This document shows, piece by piece, positions 18,749-26,541 of a stretch of DNA of 64,000 bases. The stretch is from CALBPI01 sp045110335 (lineage in GTDB: Bacteria > Pseudomonadota > Gammaproteobacteria > Steroidobacterales > Woeseiaceae), in NCBI GenBank assembly GCA_045110335.1, contig JBGCGB010000013.1, forward strand, positions 1 through 64,000. The letters run 5' to 3'. The notes beneath the pieces are model-generated. The model saw only the letters and a program-made list of their open reading frames with translations, made no database searches and was not told the DNA's origin. Both the position numbers and the translations under genes were made by a program. Every line of letters begins with the position of its first letter. Position 1 is the stretch's first letter.

Positions 18749-20296
18749 ATGACAATGACTCAAGTTGCCGTAGCAACCAGCTCAACGCTCGCAGCGGAGG
18801 CGGCAGCGGAGATCGTCGATCTGGGCGGAAATGCTGTTGATGCTGCGATCGCCGCATCACTGCTAACGATGAACACCGAGCCCGGCGTTTGCGCACTTGC
18901 TGGCGGTGCGATGATCACTGTCTGGCCGGCCAATGCAGATCCTGTCAGTTACGATGGCTATGTCACCGTACCGGGCTTAGGACACGCAAGCGCTGCCGCC
19001 GGCAAATATGAAACCGTCTCCATGCAATACGGCGGCGGCGTGACCACAATAATTGGTGCGGGCAGCGTCGCCGTGCCCGGTTCGCCGGCTGCTGTCGATG
19101 CAGCCCGGCGTGACTTTGGCCGCCTACCGCTCGCGACACTATTAAAACCATCGATCGCTGCAACGAAAACCGGCTACCCGCTGCCCGAGGCCTGCCACCA
19201 CTATCTTGGCTATTCCGGCATGTCGATTTTTGGCCGGGATGCCGATGCGCGACAGGCTCTGTTTCCCGATGGTGAGCATCTGCTGGATGCAGGAGAACGA
19301 TTGTTGGTTCCCGGTCTGTCCGATAGCCTTGGGCAACTCGCGGAGGACGGGATCGGTGCGCTCTATGGCGGCGATCTTGGTCGCGCTATTGTCGATCATT
19401 TGACCAATCGTGGTGGCGTTATGACGATGGAGGATTTAAGCCAGTACTCCGTCGACCGACGACCAAGCCACCAATTTGAAGTTGGCGACTGGACATTGGC
19501 GGTGAGTCCCCCACCTTCTATCGGCGGCAGTATGCTCGCCGCTGTGCTTAGCGGCGTTGCCGCCGGGGAGCCGTTGGCTCAAATGCTGCGAGCCACATTG
19601 CAATACCGGCGCGGCAATCTTGATTTCTCTACGGCGTTGCCTGATGACACCCGGGCGTTATTGCACCTTGCCGCCACGACACCGACCACACTGGGGAAAC
19701 ACATCAGCGCTGCGACCGTGCATACATCTGCCGTGGATAGCACTGGCTTGGCTTGCTCGATTACGGCCTCGGCGGGTTACGGGAGCGGCGAAGTGGCGCC
19801 CGGCACGGGACTTTGGCTGAACAACTGCCTCGGCGAACTGGAATTGAACCGTCTGGGACTTAGAGCCGGTCCGGCAGGCGTTCGATTGCCATCCAACATG
19901 TCACCTACGACTGCTCGCAAGTCGGACGCATTACTTGCCATTGGCTCACCAGGCGCCGATCGCATTACCAGTGCAATGGCTCAAACCCTGGCCGCTTTGA
20001 TCATGGGCAACAAGAGCTTGCATGAAGCCATCGCTGCGCCAAGACTGCACGTTGACGCCGCACTGTCGGCCGACGACAACGGGTTTTTCGCAGAGACCCT
20101 GAGCATAGAACCAGGCGTAGAGACCAGCGGCGTCGGCATCGAACGTATCCGGAAATTCGACGCGCCCAGCATGTATTTTGGAGGTGTTGGCGCGGCGCTA
20201 TTGCACACGACAAACGGAACATCGCTCGAAGCCGAGGCTGACCAGCGGCGCAATGGCATGGCGGTTGTTCATCCGCCAACCCCCGATGGTCTGTGA
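18749..20296 (+). CDS. gamma-glutamyltransferase-family enzyme (cytoplasmic form)
   Basis: The 515-residue protein has the Ntn-hydrolase GGT fold. The N-terminal half contains GGNAVDAAIAASLLTMNTEPG and the start of the small subunit is visible as TVHTSAVDSTG, whose threonine (T323) is the expected autocleavage nucleophile. The glycine loop after it is SITASAGYGSG. There is no signal peptide, unlike classical periplasmic GGT. The segment between the middle of the large subunit and the nucleophile is shorter than usual. The substrate is not evident; glutathione or gamma-glutamyl peptides are possible. It faces away from the Arg/His-rich gene and is followed by pdxH after 38 nt. Confidence 0.85.
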   Translation: MTMTQVAVATSSTLAAEAAAEIVDLGGNAVDAAIAASLLTMNTEPGVCALAGGAMITVWPANADPVSYDGYVTVPGLGHASAAAGKYETVSMQYGGGVTTIIGAGSVAVPGSPAAVDAARRDFGRLPLATLLKPSIAATKTGYPLPEACHHYLGYSGMSIFGRDADARQALFPDGEHLLDAGERLLVPGLSDSLGQLAEDGIGALYGGDLGRAIVDHLTNRGGVMTMEDLSQYSVDRRPSHQFEVGDWTLAVSPPPSIGGSMLAAVLSGVAAGEPLAQMLRATLQYRRGNLDFSTALPDDTRALLHLAATTPTTLGKHISAATVHTSAVDSTGLACSITASAGYGSGEVAPGTGLWLNNCLGELELNRLGLRAGPAGVRLPSNMSPTTARKSDALLAIGSPGADRITSAMAQTLAALIMGNKSLHEAIAAPRLHVDAALSADDNGFFAETLSIEPGVETSGVGIERIRKFDAPSMYFGGVGAALLHTTNGTSLEAEADQRRNGMAVVHPPTPDGL

Positions 20297-20334
20297 GATA
20301 ATTTAACGAGCCGTATCGACCCTAGGAAAACCTC

Positions 20335-20991
20335 GTGCCAAAGAACATCGTTGAAGACTTTTTGCCAGACACCCTGCCAGACAATCCAATGCAAATGGTT
20401 GAAGACTGGCTTGCGGACGCACGGGCTGCCGCGAATCAACCGAACAGCAATGCCATGACGCTGGCGACGACCGATAAAAACGGTCAGCCATCGGCACGCA
20501 TCGTGCTTTGCAAAGGCTTCGATGCGAAAACCGGCACACTCGACTTCTACACCAACTACACATCGCGAAAAAGCGGGGAACTGAGTGCTAATGACAAAGT
20601 CGCTGTTGTCTTTCATTGGGACCATCAAAGCCGGCAAATCCGGATTGAAGGTATCGCCGAGCGCGTTTCCGCGGCCGTCAGCGATAACTATTTTGGATCG
20701 AGACACCGCGATAGCCAGATTGGCGCCTGGGCTAGCGATCAAAGCCAGCCAATCGACAGTCGATCAGCAATGGAAGATCGCTACGCGGCAAACCGACAGA
20801 AATTCAGTTCGAATGACGTCGTTCCAAGACCACCACATTGGGGCGGCTTTCGTATTTGGGCAAGTGCGTGCGAACTCTGGGTAGAAGGTGCTGGACGGGT
20901 CCATGATCGCGCGCGATTTTCACGTCCGTTATCGACCGATGGCGAGCACTTTTCAACGGGCGATTGGCAAGGCACGCGGCTACAGCCATGA
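20335..20991 (+). CDS. pdxH: pyridoxamine 5'-phosphate oxidase
   Basis: PdxH makes pyridoxal 5'-phosphate from PNP or PMP with FMN and oxygen. The 218-residue protein contains the FMN motifs ARIVLCKGFDAKTGTLDFYT and SRKSGEL, the QIRIEG strand and the C-terminal PHWGGFRIWASACELWVEG signature. The start is GTG at 20335. Its stop overlaps the next small gene by ATGA. Confidence 0.95.
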   Translation: MPKNIVEDFLPDTLPDNPMQMVEDWLADARAAANQPNSNAMTLATTDKNGQPSARIVLCKGFDAKTGTLDFYTNYTSRKSGELSANDKVAVVFHWDHQSRQIRIEGIAERVSAAVSDNYFGSRHRDSQIGAWASDQSQPIDSRSAMEDRYAANRQKFSSNDVVPRPPHWGGFRIWASACELWVEGAGRVHDRARFSRPLSTDGEHFSTGDWQGTRLQP

Positions 20992-21179
20992 TCCGGGAAG
21001 TTGCCGAGCAATCCGCAAGCTGCCCTTACTGTGGTGAGCCAATCGAACTGTTCATTGATCTGTCCGCCGGATCGGCCGACTATATCGAGGACTGCCAGGT
21101 GTGCTGCCGGCCGATGCAGATTCGTTTTGAAATCGATGGTGAAGACATCATCAATCTGATCGTCGATAGCGACGGCTAA
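20988..21179 (+). CDS. CPXCG-motif zinc-ribbon-like small protein
   Basis: This 63-residue protein starts with the ATG that overlaps the pdxH stop. It has two cysteine pairs, CPYCG and CQVCC, the pattern of the CPXCG family of unknown function. A single zinc site is likely. The remainder is acidic with IEDCQVCCRPMQIRFEIDGE. Translational coupling to pdxH is inferred from the overlap. Confidence 0.85.
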   Translation: MIREVAEQSASCPYCGEPIELFIDLSAGSADYIEDCQVCCRPMQIRFEIDGEDIINLIVDSDG

Positions 21180-21189
21180 CGCCACTCGA

Positions 21190-23082
21190 ATGCTGCACAA
21201 GATTCGCAACGCCTTACACTGCCTGCTCGCGATGGCTGCACTATCGACATCGGCTAATGCCGCTGAGCTCATGATCACACAGGCGACTGATCTCACTTTT
21301 GATCTTGATGCAAAACGCGATGAGTTGGTCATTAGCGTCCTCGGCAGACTATGGATTATGCCGTCTACCGGTGGCGAGGCTATGGCGATAACGCCGGAGG
21401 GATTGACGCTCTCGCACCCTGCTGTTTCGCCTGACGGAAAGTGGATCGTCGCAGAAGGCAGCTGGCGGCGCGGGCAGTCACATCTTTGGCTGGTCGAACG
21501 TGAAAGCGGTGACTTAACACAACTGACCGACGGCAGCTGGCAGGACCACAGCCCGAGTTGGCATCCCGATGCCAATCACCTTGTCTTTGTATCCGACCGT
21601 AGCGGCAGCGGTGACATTTGGTCATTGTCGCTTGCGAATAAAACCGCAACGCCAGTCACCCGCCTAAGCGGGGACGAAACTGACCCGATCTACGGCGCCG
21701 ACGGCGCGTCAATCGTCTTCATACAACGTGCCTCTGATCACTATCGACTGTCCGAAACCGATGGCGCTGGAAGATTCAAGACTTTGCACTTTTCAGGGCA
21801 CCGGTTGAGCGCGCCTTCGTTAAGAAAAAATGGCATCGTCATTACGTTCTACACCCATTACGCTAACGATCGTGTTGAACTGAACGCTTTATTGCCTGTG
21901 CAGGAAATGCTCGCCAAGCCGGTTCGCTCACTACGCCAGGCGAATACCCATGCCCCGGTTTGGGTCGACCGCGACCATTATCTAACGACTGCACGCGGCC
22001 GAATTCTTCGGCGTCGATTTGCGTCGCGATCGGAATCGAATGTGCCGTTCACGGCATGGGTAAGCGTCAACGACAGTTCGCCAGTGACCGCAACCTCAGC
22101 AAGCGACAGCGGTCAGAAACCCGACCATAGTCCTTATGTGTTGCGAGCAGCGCGCGTCTATGACCCGATCCAGAGACGCCACTTGAAGACACACGATATT
22201 GAAATCAACGCGGGTAAAATCAGGTCAGTCGTGCCACGACAGGCTTGGCCGGACGCTCAGATCATTGATCTTGGCGATGTCACTGTTCTGCCTGGTTTCA
22301 TTGATATTGATGCGGCCTATAGGCCAGAAGATCACGCCCAATGGCTCGCAGCCGGCGTCACCAGCGTGGCATCGCTTCGTGCATCCGATACAAGCATCGC
22401 AAGCGCTGTCGAAGGCCCGACTGTTTGGCCAGTGCCTTTGGTCGATGTTCGGGGACTAGCGGATAACCGCGACCGAATGGCGGCTATGGCGGAACGCCAG
22501 GGTGACCGGTTTCTAACCGATCAGATCACGCCTGATCTATCGCAAGGCCCCGCGCTGCTAGACAGCTTGTGGCTCGAAGGCACGAGGATCAGTCATTTTG
22601 AGGATCATCAATTACTGATCAATCGCAGCGGTACATTGGTCACCTCTCATCTGGGACGTCGTGGCGCATTGCCAGCTGGATTACTGCCATCGCTCCGAAA
22701 AAATCGACTGTGGCGCGGTATCTACGAGCGCTCACCGGTACCGGATCATCATGCCGCGAATCCGGTTGCTTATGGTCACCTGATTGTCGCTGCCAGCGGC
22801 GAGTCACCACTGCAAACTGGCTTGTCATTGATTGCGGAATTGTTATCCATGCACCATTACGGACTAGCCATGGAAGACGTAATTGCGGCTTCTACGACGA
22901 GAGCCGCAGAAGTCTTGCAACGTAATGACATCGGCAATCTGCGCGTCGGCGCGCACGCTGATCTGGTGGTTATTGATGGCGACCCATTGAGCGACGCTGG
23001 CGCGCTGTTGCGCCCCGTAGCGGTCGTCAAGTCCGGCACGTTCAAGAGTATCGCCAGACTATTGGAAGATTCGCCCCGGTAA
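21190..23082 (+). CDS. TolB-like propeller plus degenerate amidohydrolase
   Basis: A 630-residue exported protein: signal peptide (CLLAMAALSTSANA), then a TolB/PD40-type beta-propeller (about 30-300) with HPAVSPDGKWIVAEGSW and SPSWHPDANHLVFVSDRSGS. An amidohydrolase-like domain (about 315-625) begins with VLRAARVYDPIQRRHLKTHD. Active members carry GxxDxHxH for two metal ions; here the corresponding segment reads GFIDIDAAYR (near residue 369), so both histidines are missing. The C-terminal AHADLVVIDGDPL part is normal. It is shorter than full-length propeller-amidohydrolases (about 1000). It probably lacks hydrolase activity and may act as a binding protein. Confidence 0.8.
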   Translation: MLHKIRNALHCLLAMAALSTSANAAELMITQATDLTFDLDAKRDELVISVLGRLWIMPSTGGEAMAITPEGLTLSHPAVSPDGKWIVAEGSWRRGQSHLWLVERESGDLTQLTDGSWQDHSPSWHPDANHLVFVSDRSGSGDIWSLSLANKTATPVTRLSGDETDPIYGADGASIVFIQRASDHYRLSETDGAGRFKTLHFSGHRLSAPSLRKNGIVITFYTHYANDRVELNALLPVQEMLAKPVRSLRQANTHAPVWVDRDHYLTTARGRILRRRFASRSESNVPFTAWVSVNDSSPVTATSASDSGQKPDHSPYVLRAARVYDPIQRRHLKTHDIEINAGKIRSVVPRQAWPDAQIIDLGDVTVLPGFIDIDAAYRPEDHAQWLAAGVTSVASLRASDTSIASAVEGPTVWPVPLVDVRGLADNRDRMAAMAERQGDRFLTDQITPDLSQGPALLDSLWLEGTRISHFEDHQLLINRSGTLVTSHLGRRGALPAGLLPSLRKNRLWRGIYERSPVPDHHAANPVAYGHLIVAASGESPLQTGLSLIAELLSMHHYGLAMEDVIAASTTRAAEVLQRNDIGNLRVGAHADLVVIDGDPLSDAGALLRPVAVVKSGTFKSIARLLEDSPR

Positions 23083-23139
23083 GTGTCGACAAACTTTACA
23101 CTTACATTAAATTTTGCGCTTAGAACATTACGATTATTA

Positions 23140-23170
23140 GCTTAAGTCATTAATTATTAAAGACTTAAGC
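23140..23170. promoter_or_regulatory. inverted repeat, possible activator site upstream of the sigma-54 promoter
   Basis: GCTTAAGTC (23140-23148) and GACTTAAGC (23162-23170) are perfect nine-base arms with an AT-rich 13-base spacer. The repeat ends five bases before the -24 element at 23176. No T-run follows, so a terminator is unlikely. A third TTAAGTC half-site lies at 23232-23238. The identity of the binding protein is unknown. Confidence 0.55.
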
Positions 23171-23175
23171 CGCTC

Positions 23176-23190
23176 TGGCACAAACGTTGC
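23176..23190 (+). promoter_or_regulatory. sigma-54 (-24/-12) promoter
   Basis: TGGCAC (23176-23181), five bases, TTGC (23187-23190): the GG and GC pairs are ten bases apart, exactly as the RpoN consensus requires. Transcription should begin near 23202. No protein-coding start fits this transcript, so it most likely drives the RNA at 23202-23384. Confidence 0.8.
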
Positions 23191-23201
23191 TTTGATACTC
23201 A

Positions 23202-23384
23202 TGCCCAAGCAACGCTGATTCGGCACGTGAATTAAGTCAGGGGGGTCTTGAAGTACCGGAACGCCTGCAATAATAACAATGCGGATAATAATAAGGCGCA
23301 AAAGCGCTAGCTATAAATTAGTTTGATCAGCGAACAATAAGAACAAGAAACAGATCTAACCCCGGCTTGCCGGGGTTTATTTTT
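23202..23384 (+). ncRNA. candidate small RNA with AAN-repeat (Hfq/Crc decoy) motifs
   Basis: A roughly 183 nt transcript is predicted from the sigma-54 promoter to the terminator at 23358-23384. It holds three A-rich patches made of AAN triplets: AATAATAACAAT (23269-23280), AATAATAA (23287-23294) and AACAATAAGAACAAGAAA (23333-23350). Flanking CGCCT (23262-23266) and AGGCG (23294-23298) can pair and would present the first two patches in a loop. Such patches are the catabolite-activity motifs bound by the Hfq distal face with Crc in Pseudomonas CrcZ/CrcY, which are also sigma-54 dependent. No good open frame is present. The role as a decoy is inferred from architecture, not from sequence homology. 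Confidence 0.6.
23358..23384 (+). terminator. intrinsic terminator of the candidate sRNA
   Basis: AACCCCGG (23358-23365), loop CTTG, CCGGGGTT (23370-23377), then TATTTTT. It is a strong GC stem with a T-tract, 42 bases before the btuD start, and separates the RNA from that gene. Confidence 0.9.
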
Positions 23385-23426
23385 GTCTGCGTGAAATGCA
23401 GGTCACCCGACTGCTATGCTCTCGCT

Positions 23427-24215
23427 ATGAATGCCACCCGCACTATTGCCGCTGCTTGTCATGATCTCAGCATCGAAGTACCTGGTCGGGAGTTGGTCCG
23501 ACAGCTGTCTTTTGAATTGCCCGATCAGGCCTGGATGGCCGTGTTAGGAAAGAACGGCGTTGGCAAGACACTCACGTTGGAGACGCTAAGCGGTCTGAGG
23601 TCTATTGAAAAAGGTGGCGTCGTAATCGGTGGCGCTTCATTGCCATCCTTAACCGCCAAAGAACGCGCTCGAGCCGTTACGCTCGTCACGCAGTCGCAAG
23701 ATGATGCGTTCGAAAATTCGGTTCGCGAGAACGTTTCGATGGGCCGCTATCCGCATCGATCATTCTGGCAACAAAACGACACATCGGATACCGCGTTGAT
23801 TGAGGCGAGCCTCAACGCGCTACAACTCGATGATCTGCAAGCACGGGATGTGCGCTCGCTCTCGGGCGGAGAACGCCAACGGACCGCGCTGGCGCAAGCG
23901 CTGGTACAGCAAACCCCATTGTTGTTGCTGGATGAACCTTTCAGCCAATTAGATCCATCCCATGCACTCTCGATGCTCGATTTGCTGGAGCAACATCGCA
24001 ACGATGGCATGACGATCATCATGAGCGCTCACGACGTTAATATTGCGCGGAGCTATGCAAGCCATATCTTGTTGCTGTTCGGTGATGGAAGATGGCAATT
24101 CGGGCCAACGGAGTCGTTGTTGACCGAACAGGCGTTATCCGATTTATACGGCGTACCCATGGTGGAAATTGTCAGCCAAGGCGTGCGTTACTTTGTCGCC
24201 AAACGTACGGGTTAA
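23427..24215 (+). CDS. btuD: ABC transporter ATPase, BtuD/FecE-like
   Basis: This 262-residue ATPase is of the type that powers cobalamin, heme or siderophore importers. It has Walker A GKNGVGKTL, Q-loop VTQSQDDAFENSVRENVSMG, signature LSGGERQRTALAQALV, Walker B LLLLDEPFSQLDP and H-loop SAHDVN. The chosen ATG at 23427 lies after the terminator; an in-frame TTG at 23367 falls inside the terminator and is rejected. It has no adjacent permease. The likely partners are the BtuC-like permease at 12148 and the BtuF-like lipoprotein at 25672. Confidence 0.82.
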   Translation: MNATRTIAAACHDLSIEVPGRELVRQLSFELPDQAWMAVLGKNGVGKTLTLETLSGLRSIEKGGVVIGGASLPSLTAKERARAVTLVTQSQDDAFENSVRENVSMGRYPHRSFWQQNDTSDTALIEASLNALQLDDLQARDVRSLSGGERQRTALAQALVQQTPLLLLDEPFSQLDPSHALSMLDLLEQHRNDGMTIIMSAHDVNIARSYASHILLLFGDGRWQFGPTESLLTEQALSDLYGVPMVEIVSQGVRYFVAKRTG

Positions 24216-24992
24216 TTAGCGCGCCAACATACCCGATAAACGCTCATAGAGTTCTGTATTCGCCGAAAGCACGCTAGTCGTGTCCAGGCGAAGCTTGCCG
24301 CCGCTTAGATCTGTGAACTCACCACCAGCCTCAGTGACGATGACGGACAGTGCTGCAACATCAAGAATATTCACATCGGACTCGATCACCGCATCAATCT
24401 TTCCCGCAGCCAACAAATGATATTGCAAGAAATCCCCATAGCCGCGAATACGGCCACAACGCGCAACGATTCGGCCGAGTTTTTGCCACCGTTCATCACC
24501 CGCCATCGTATGCGTATTGCCCAACGAGATGGCTGCTTGCTCCAAGACAACGGTGTCACTGATGGTCAAGGGCTCGCCATTGAGCCATGCGCCCTGATCA
24601 CGTTCTGCCCAGGCAACCTCCCCAAACCAGGGTGCACTCGACACGCCGAGAATGATCTCGCCACGACACATGAGCGCGATTTGCGTTGAAAAGAAAGGAT
24701 AGCCTCGCACGAATGCTTTTGTGCCATCAATGGGATCAACCAGCCAAAGGTAATCGGAGTCTTTATCACTGCGCCCGGTTTCCTCACCATAAAATCCGTG
24801 TTCCGGAAATCGTTCGCGCAACACGCTGTGTACCGCATGTTCTGCAGCAACATCGATGTCAGTAACCGGCGTCATGTCGGCCTTGGTCTTCACCTCGAAG
24901 CCATGCTGAAAACCGGCCTGAATGACATCCGCAGCAGACTCGGCGGCCGCTAAGGCCGCTTGCAAGAATTCGCTCTTTGGTTTTTCCGACAT
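24216..24992 (-). CDS. inositol monophosphatase-family phosphatase (possibly histidinol-phosphatase)
   Basis: A 258-residue Mg-dependent phosphatase. Metal-binding motifs are GEETG, WLVDPIDGTKAFVRG (DPIDGT) and, near the C-terminus, ILDVAALSVIVTEAGG. The pattern with a short N-terminus and FFSTQIALMCRGEIILGV is close to HisN-type histidinol-phosphate phosphatases, but substrate cannot be settled by sequence. The ATG at 24992 begins MSEKPKSEFLQAAL; an upstream frame extension to 25070 is basic and unlikely. Its stop abuts that of btuD. Confidence 0.85.
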   Translation of the reverse strand: MSEKPKSEFLQAALAAAESAADVIQAGFQHGFEVKTKADMTPVTDIDVAAEHAVHSVLRERFPEHGFYGEETGRSDKDSDYLWLVDPIDGTKAFVRGYPFFSTQIALMCRGEIILGVSSAPWFGEVAWAERDQGAWLNGEPLTISDTVVLEQAAISLGNTHTMAGDERWQKLGRIVARCGRIRGYGDFLQYHLLAAGKIDAVIESDVNILDVAALSVIVTEAGGEFTDLSGGKLRLDTTSVLSANTELYERLSGMLAR

Positions 24993-25111
24993 TGCGATAC
25001 CCCTTGTCATTCGCCCGGTCAGTTTACCGTAATCTCTTCGGCAGCGGCTTGACATCGGTCTCTCCGCCACCCTAAAGTCGCCGACCTAAACAAAGTCTCG
25101 GAACTTGGATC

Positions 25112-25675
25112 ATGGGCAATCGACTCAGCAAGATTTACACATGCACTGGCGATACTGGCGAAACCGGTCTCGGTGATGGCACACGCGTTGCCAAGGACTC
25201 GGCTCGGGTGGAAGCCTATGGCAGCGTCGATGAGACCAACAGCACGATTGGTATGGTGCTCGCTCAGCCTATTTCGGATGATCGCATCATCGGCTGCCTA
25301 ACTGATGTGCAACATGATCTTTTTGATCTGGGCGGAGAGCTTTGCATTCCCGGCCATCAAATGGTCGACGCCGGCTATGTAGAACGTCTCGAAAACACAC
25401 TCGACACGTTGAACGAAGATTTACCAGCATTAAAAGAATTTATCCTGCCGGGTGGCAGCGTCGCAGCCGCTTCGTGTCATCTGGCGCGCACCGTATGCCG
25501 CCGGGCCGAACGACGCGTTCAAACACTGGCCGGATTAGAAGCCGTTAACCCTGAAGGCGTCCGCTACCTGAATCGACTGTCGGATCTATTGTTTGTGATT
25601 GCGCGATGCCTCGCGCGCGCGGATGGTGGAGAAGAGGTACTGTGGCATTCGAACCGCACGCGGGGCGAAAACTAG
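25112..25675 (+). CDS. cob(I)alamin adenosyltransferase, PduO/MMAB type
   Basis: The enzyme transfers adenosyl from ATP to cob(I)alamin, making coenzyme B12. The 187-residue protein has the ATP-binding N-terminus SKIYTCTGDTGETGLGDGTRV, the EAYGSVDETNSTIG segment and the C-terminal RLSDLLFVIARCLAR helix with the conserved RRAERR. It is trimeric in the family. It overlaps the end of the convergent BtuF-like gene by 4 nt, consistent with a corrinoid salvage neighbourhood. Confidence 0.94.
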   Translation: MGNRLSKIYTCTGDTGETGLGDGTRVAKDSARVEAYGSVDETNSTIGMVLAQPISDDRIIGCLTDVQHDLFDLGGELCIPGHQMVDAGYVERLENTLDTLNEDLPALKEFILPGGSVAAASCHLARTVCRRAERRVQTLAGLEAVNPEGVRYLNRLSDLLFVIARCLARADGGEEVLWHSNRTRGEN

Positions 25676-26541
25676 TCGGCGACCAAGCGCTCGCGAGCAG
25701 TTTCCAAAGCGTCGCAAACCGCACGAGCACCCTCCACTAATCTTGCAGACGGCCGTGAAACAACGCTGGGCGGCAACGCTAGCAATGTGTTCGCCCGAGT
25801 CGCTGTCATCGTTTCATAATTGCGCCAAAGCGCTTCCTCGCCGGTTGTGGCCAAGCCGCCGAGAATGACGTCCGGATTGCGCAACACAATCGATTCCACC
25901 GATACGGTCGGCACGCGGTTAGCAACCTCGGCAAACACATTCGTGCCTCCGCATAGGTCGATCACATCGCTGACGAAGTGATCACCATTGACTGTGTAAA
26001 TCGGCGACTCGCTGATTTGATAAAACACCGATACTCGATGATCGCCTGAATAGCGCAGTGTCTCGAAGGTTTTCTCAAACCGAGTCGCTGCTAACTCGGC
26101 AGTTTCTTCAGTGCCTGCAATTTTCCCAATTTGACGAATGGCCGGACCGATGTCGCCGAGTCGTTTCGAGTCTATCGTGACGTAGGGAATATTAAGCTCA
26201 TCCAGTAATGCTAGCGATGACGCCTGACCACCACCGCCCCACGCTAGGACCACCGTCGGCGCAGCATCAATGAGCGCCTCGGCATCAATACGAAAACCAT
26301 CACTAACCACCGCAATCGATGCGATCGACGGCGGAAAATCACTGTAGGCACTGACGCCGACAAGAAACGCTTCTGCGCCGGCGCTGACGACCAATTCGGC
26401 AAGGTGCGGCGCTAGTGTCACCAACCGGATGGACGGCGTTTCTAACGGCGTCGATTCGCTAAAATCAGAACGGCAGCCAGCGATAGATAACAACGCCAGC
26501 AGGCACACTAACCGGGCGCTCACGCTAAACCGCAAATCCAA
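25672..26541 (-). CDS. btuF: BtuF-like cobalamin-binding lipoprotein
   Basis: A 289-residue class III substrate-binding protein (TroA/BtuF fold). The signal peptide ends in the lipobox LSIAGC, so it is a lipoprotein rather than free. The domain begins RLVTLAPHLAELVVSAGA, the usual start for BtuF and other cobalamin or siderophore binding proteins, and has VVLAWGGGGQASSLALL and DVILGGLATTGEEA. B12 is preferred because the adenosyltransferase gene is convergent. It overlaps the ampE end by 17 nt, so both share one transcript. Confidence 0.85.
   Translation of the reverse strand: MDLRFSVSARLVCLLALLSIAGCRSDFSESTPLETPSIRLVTLAPHLAELVVSAGAEAFLVGVSAYSDFPPSIASIAVVSDGFRIDAEALIDAAPTVVLAWGGGGQASSLALLDELNIPYVTIDSKRLGDIGPAIRQIGKIAGTEETAELAATRFEKTFETLRYSGDHRVSVFYQISESPIYTVNGDHFVSDVIDLCGGTNVFAEVANRVPTVSVESIVLRNPDVILGGLATTGEEALWRNYETMTATRANTLLALPPSVVSRPSARLVEGARAVCDALETARERLVAD

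Noticed and set aside
23140..23170. Inverted repeat as a terminator of the upstream amidohydrolase gene
   Set aside because: The spacer is 13 bases, the stem is AT-rich and no T-run follows; the position just before a sigma-54 promoter suits a binding site better.
23367..23426. Upstream in-frame TTG extension of btuD
   Set aside because: The TTG is inside the intrinsic terminator, and the ATG at 23427 begins at the usual ATPase N-terminus.
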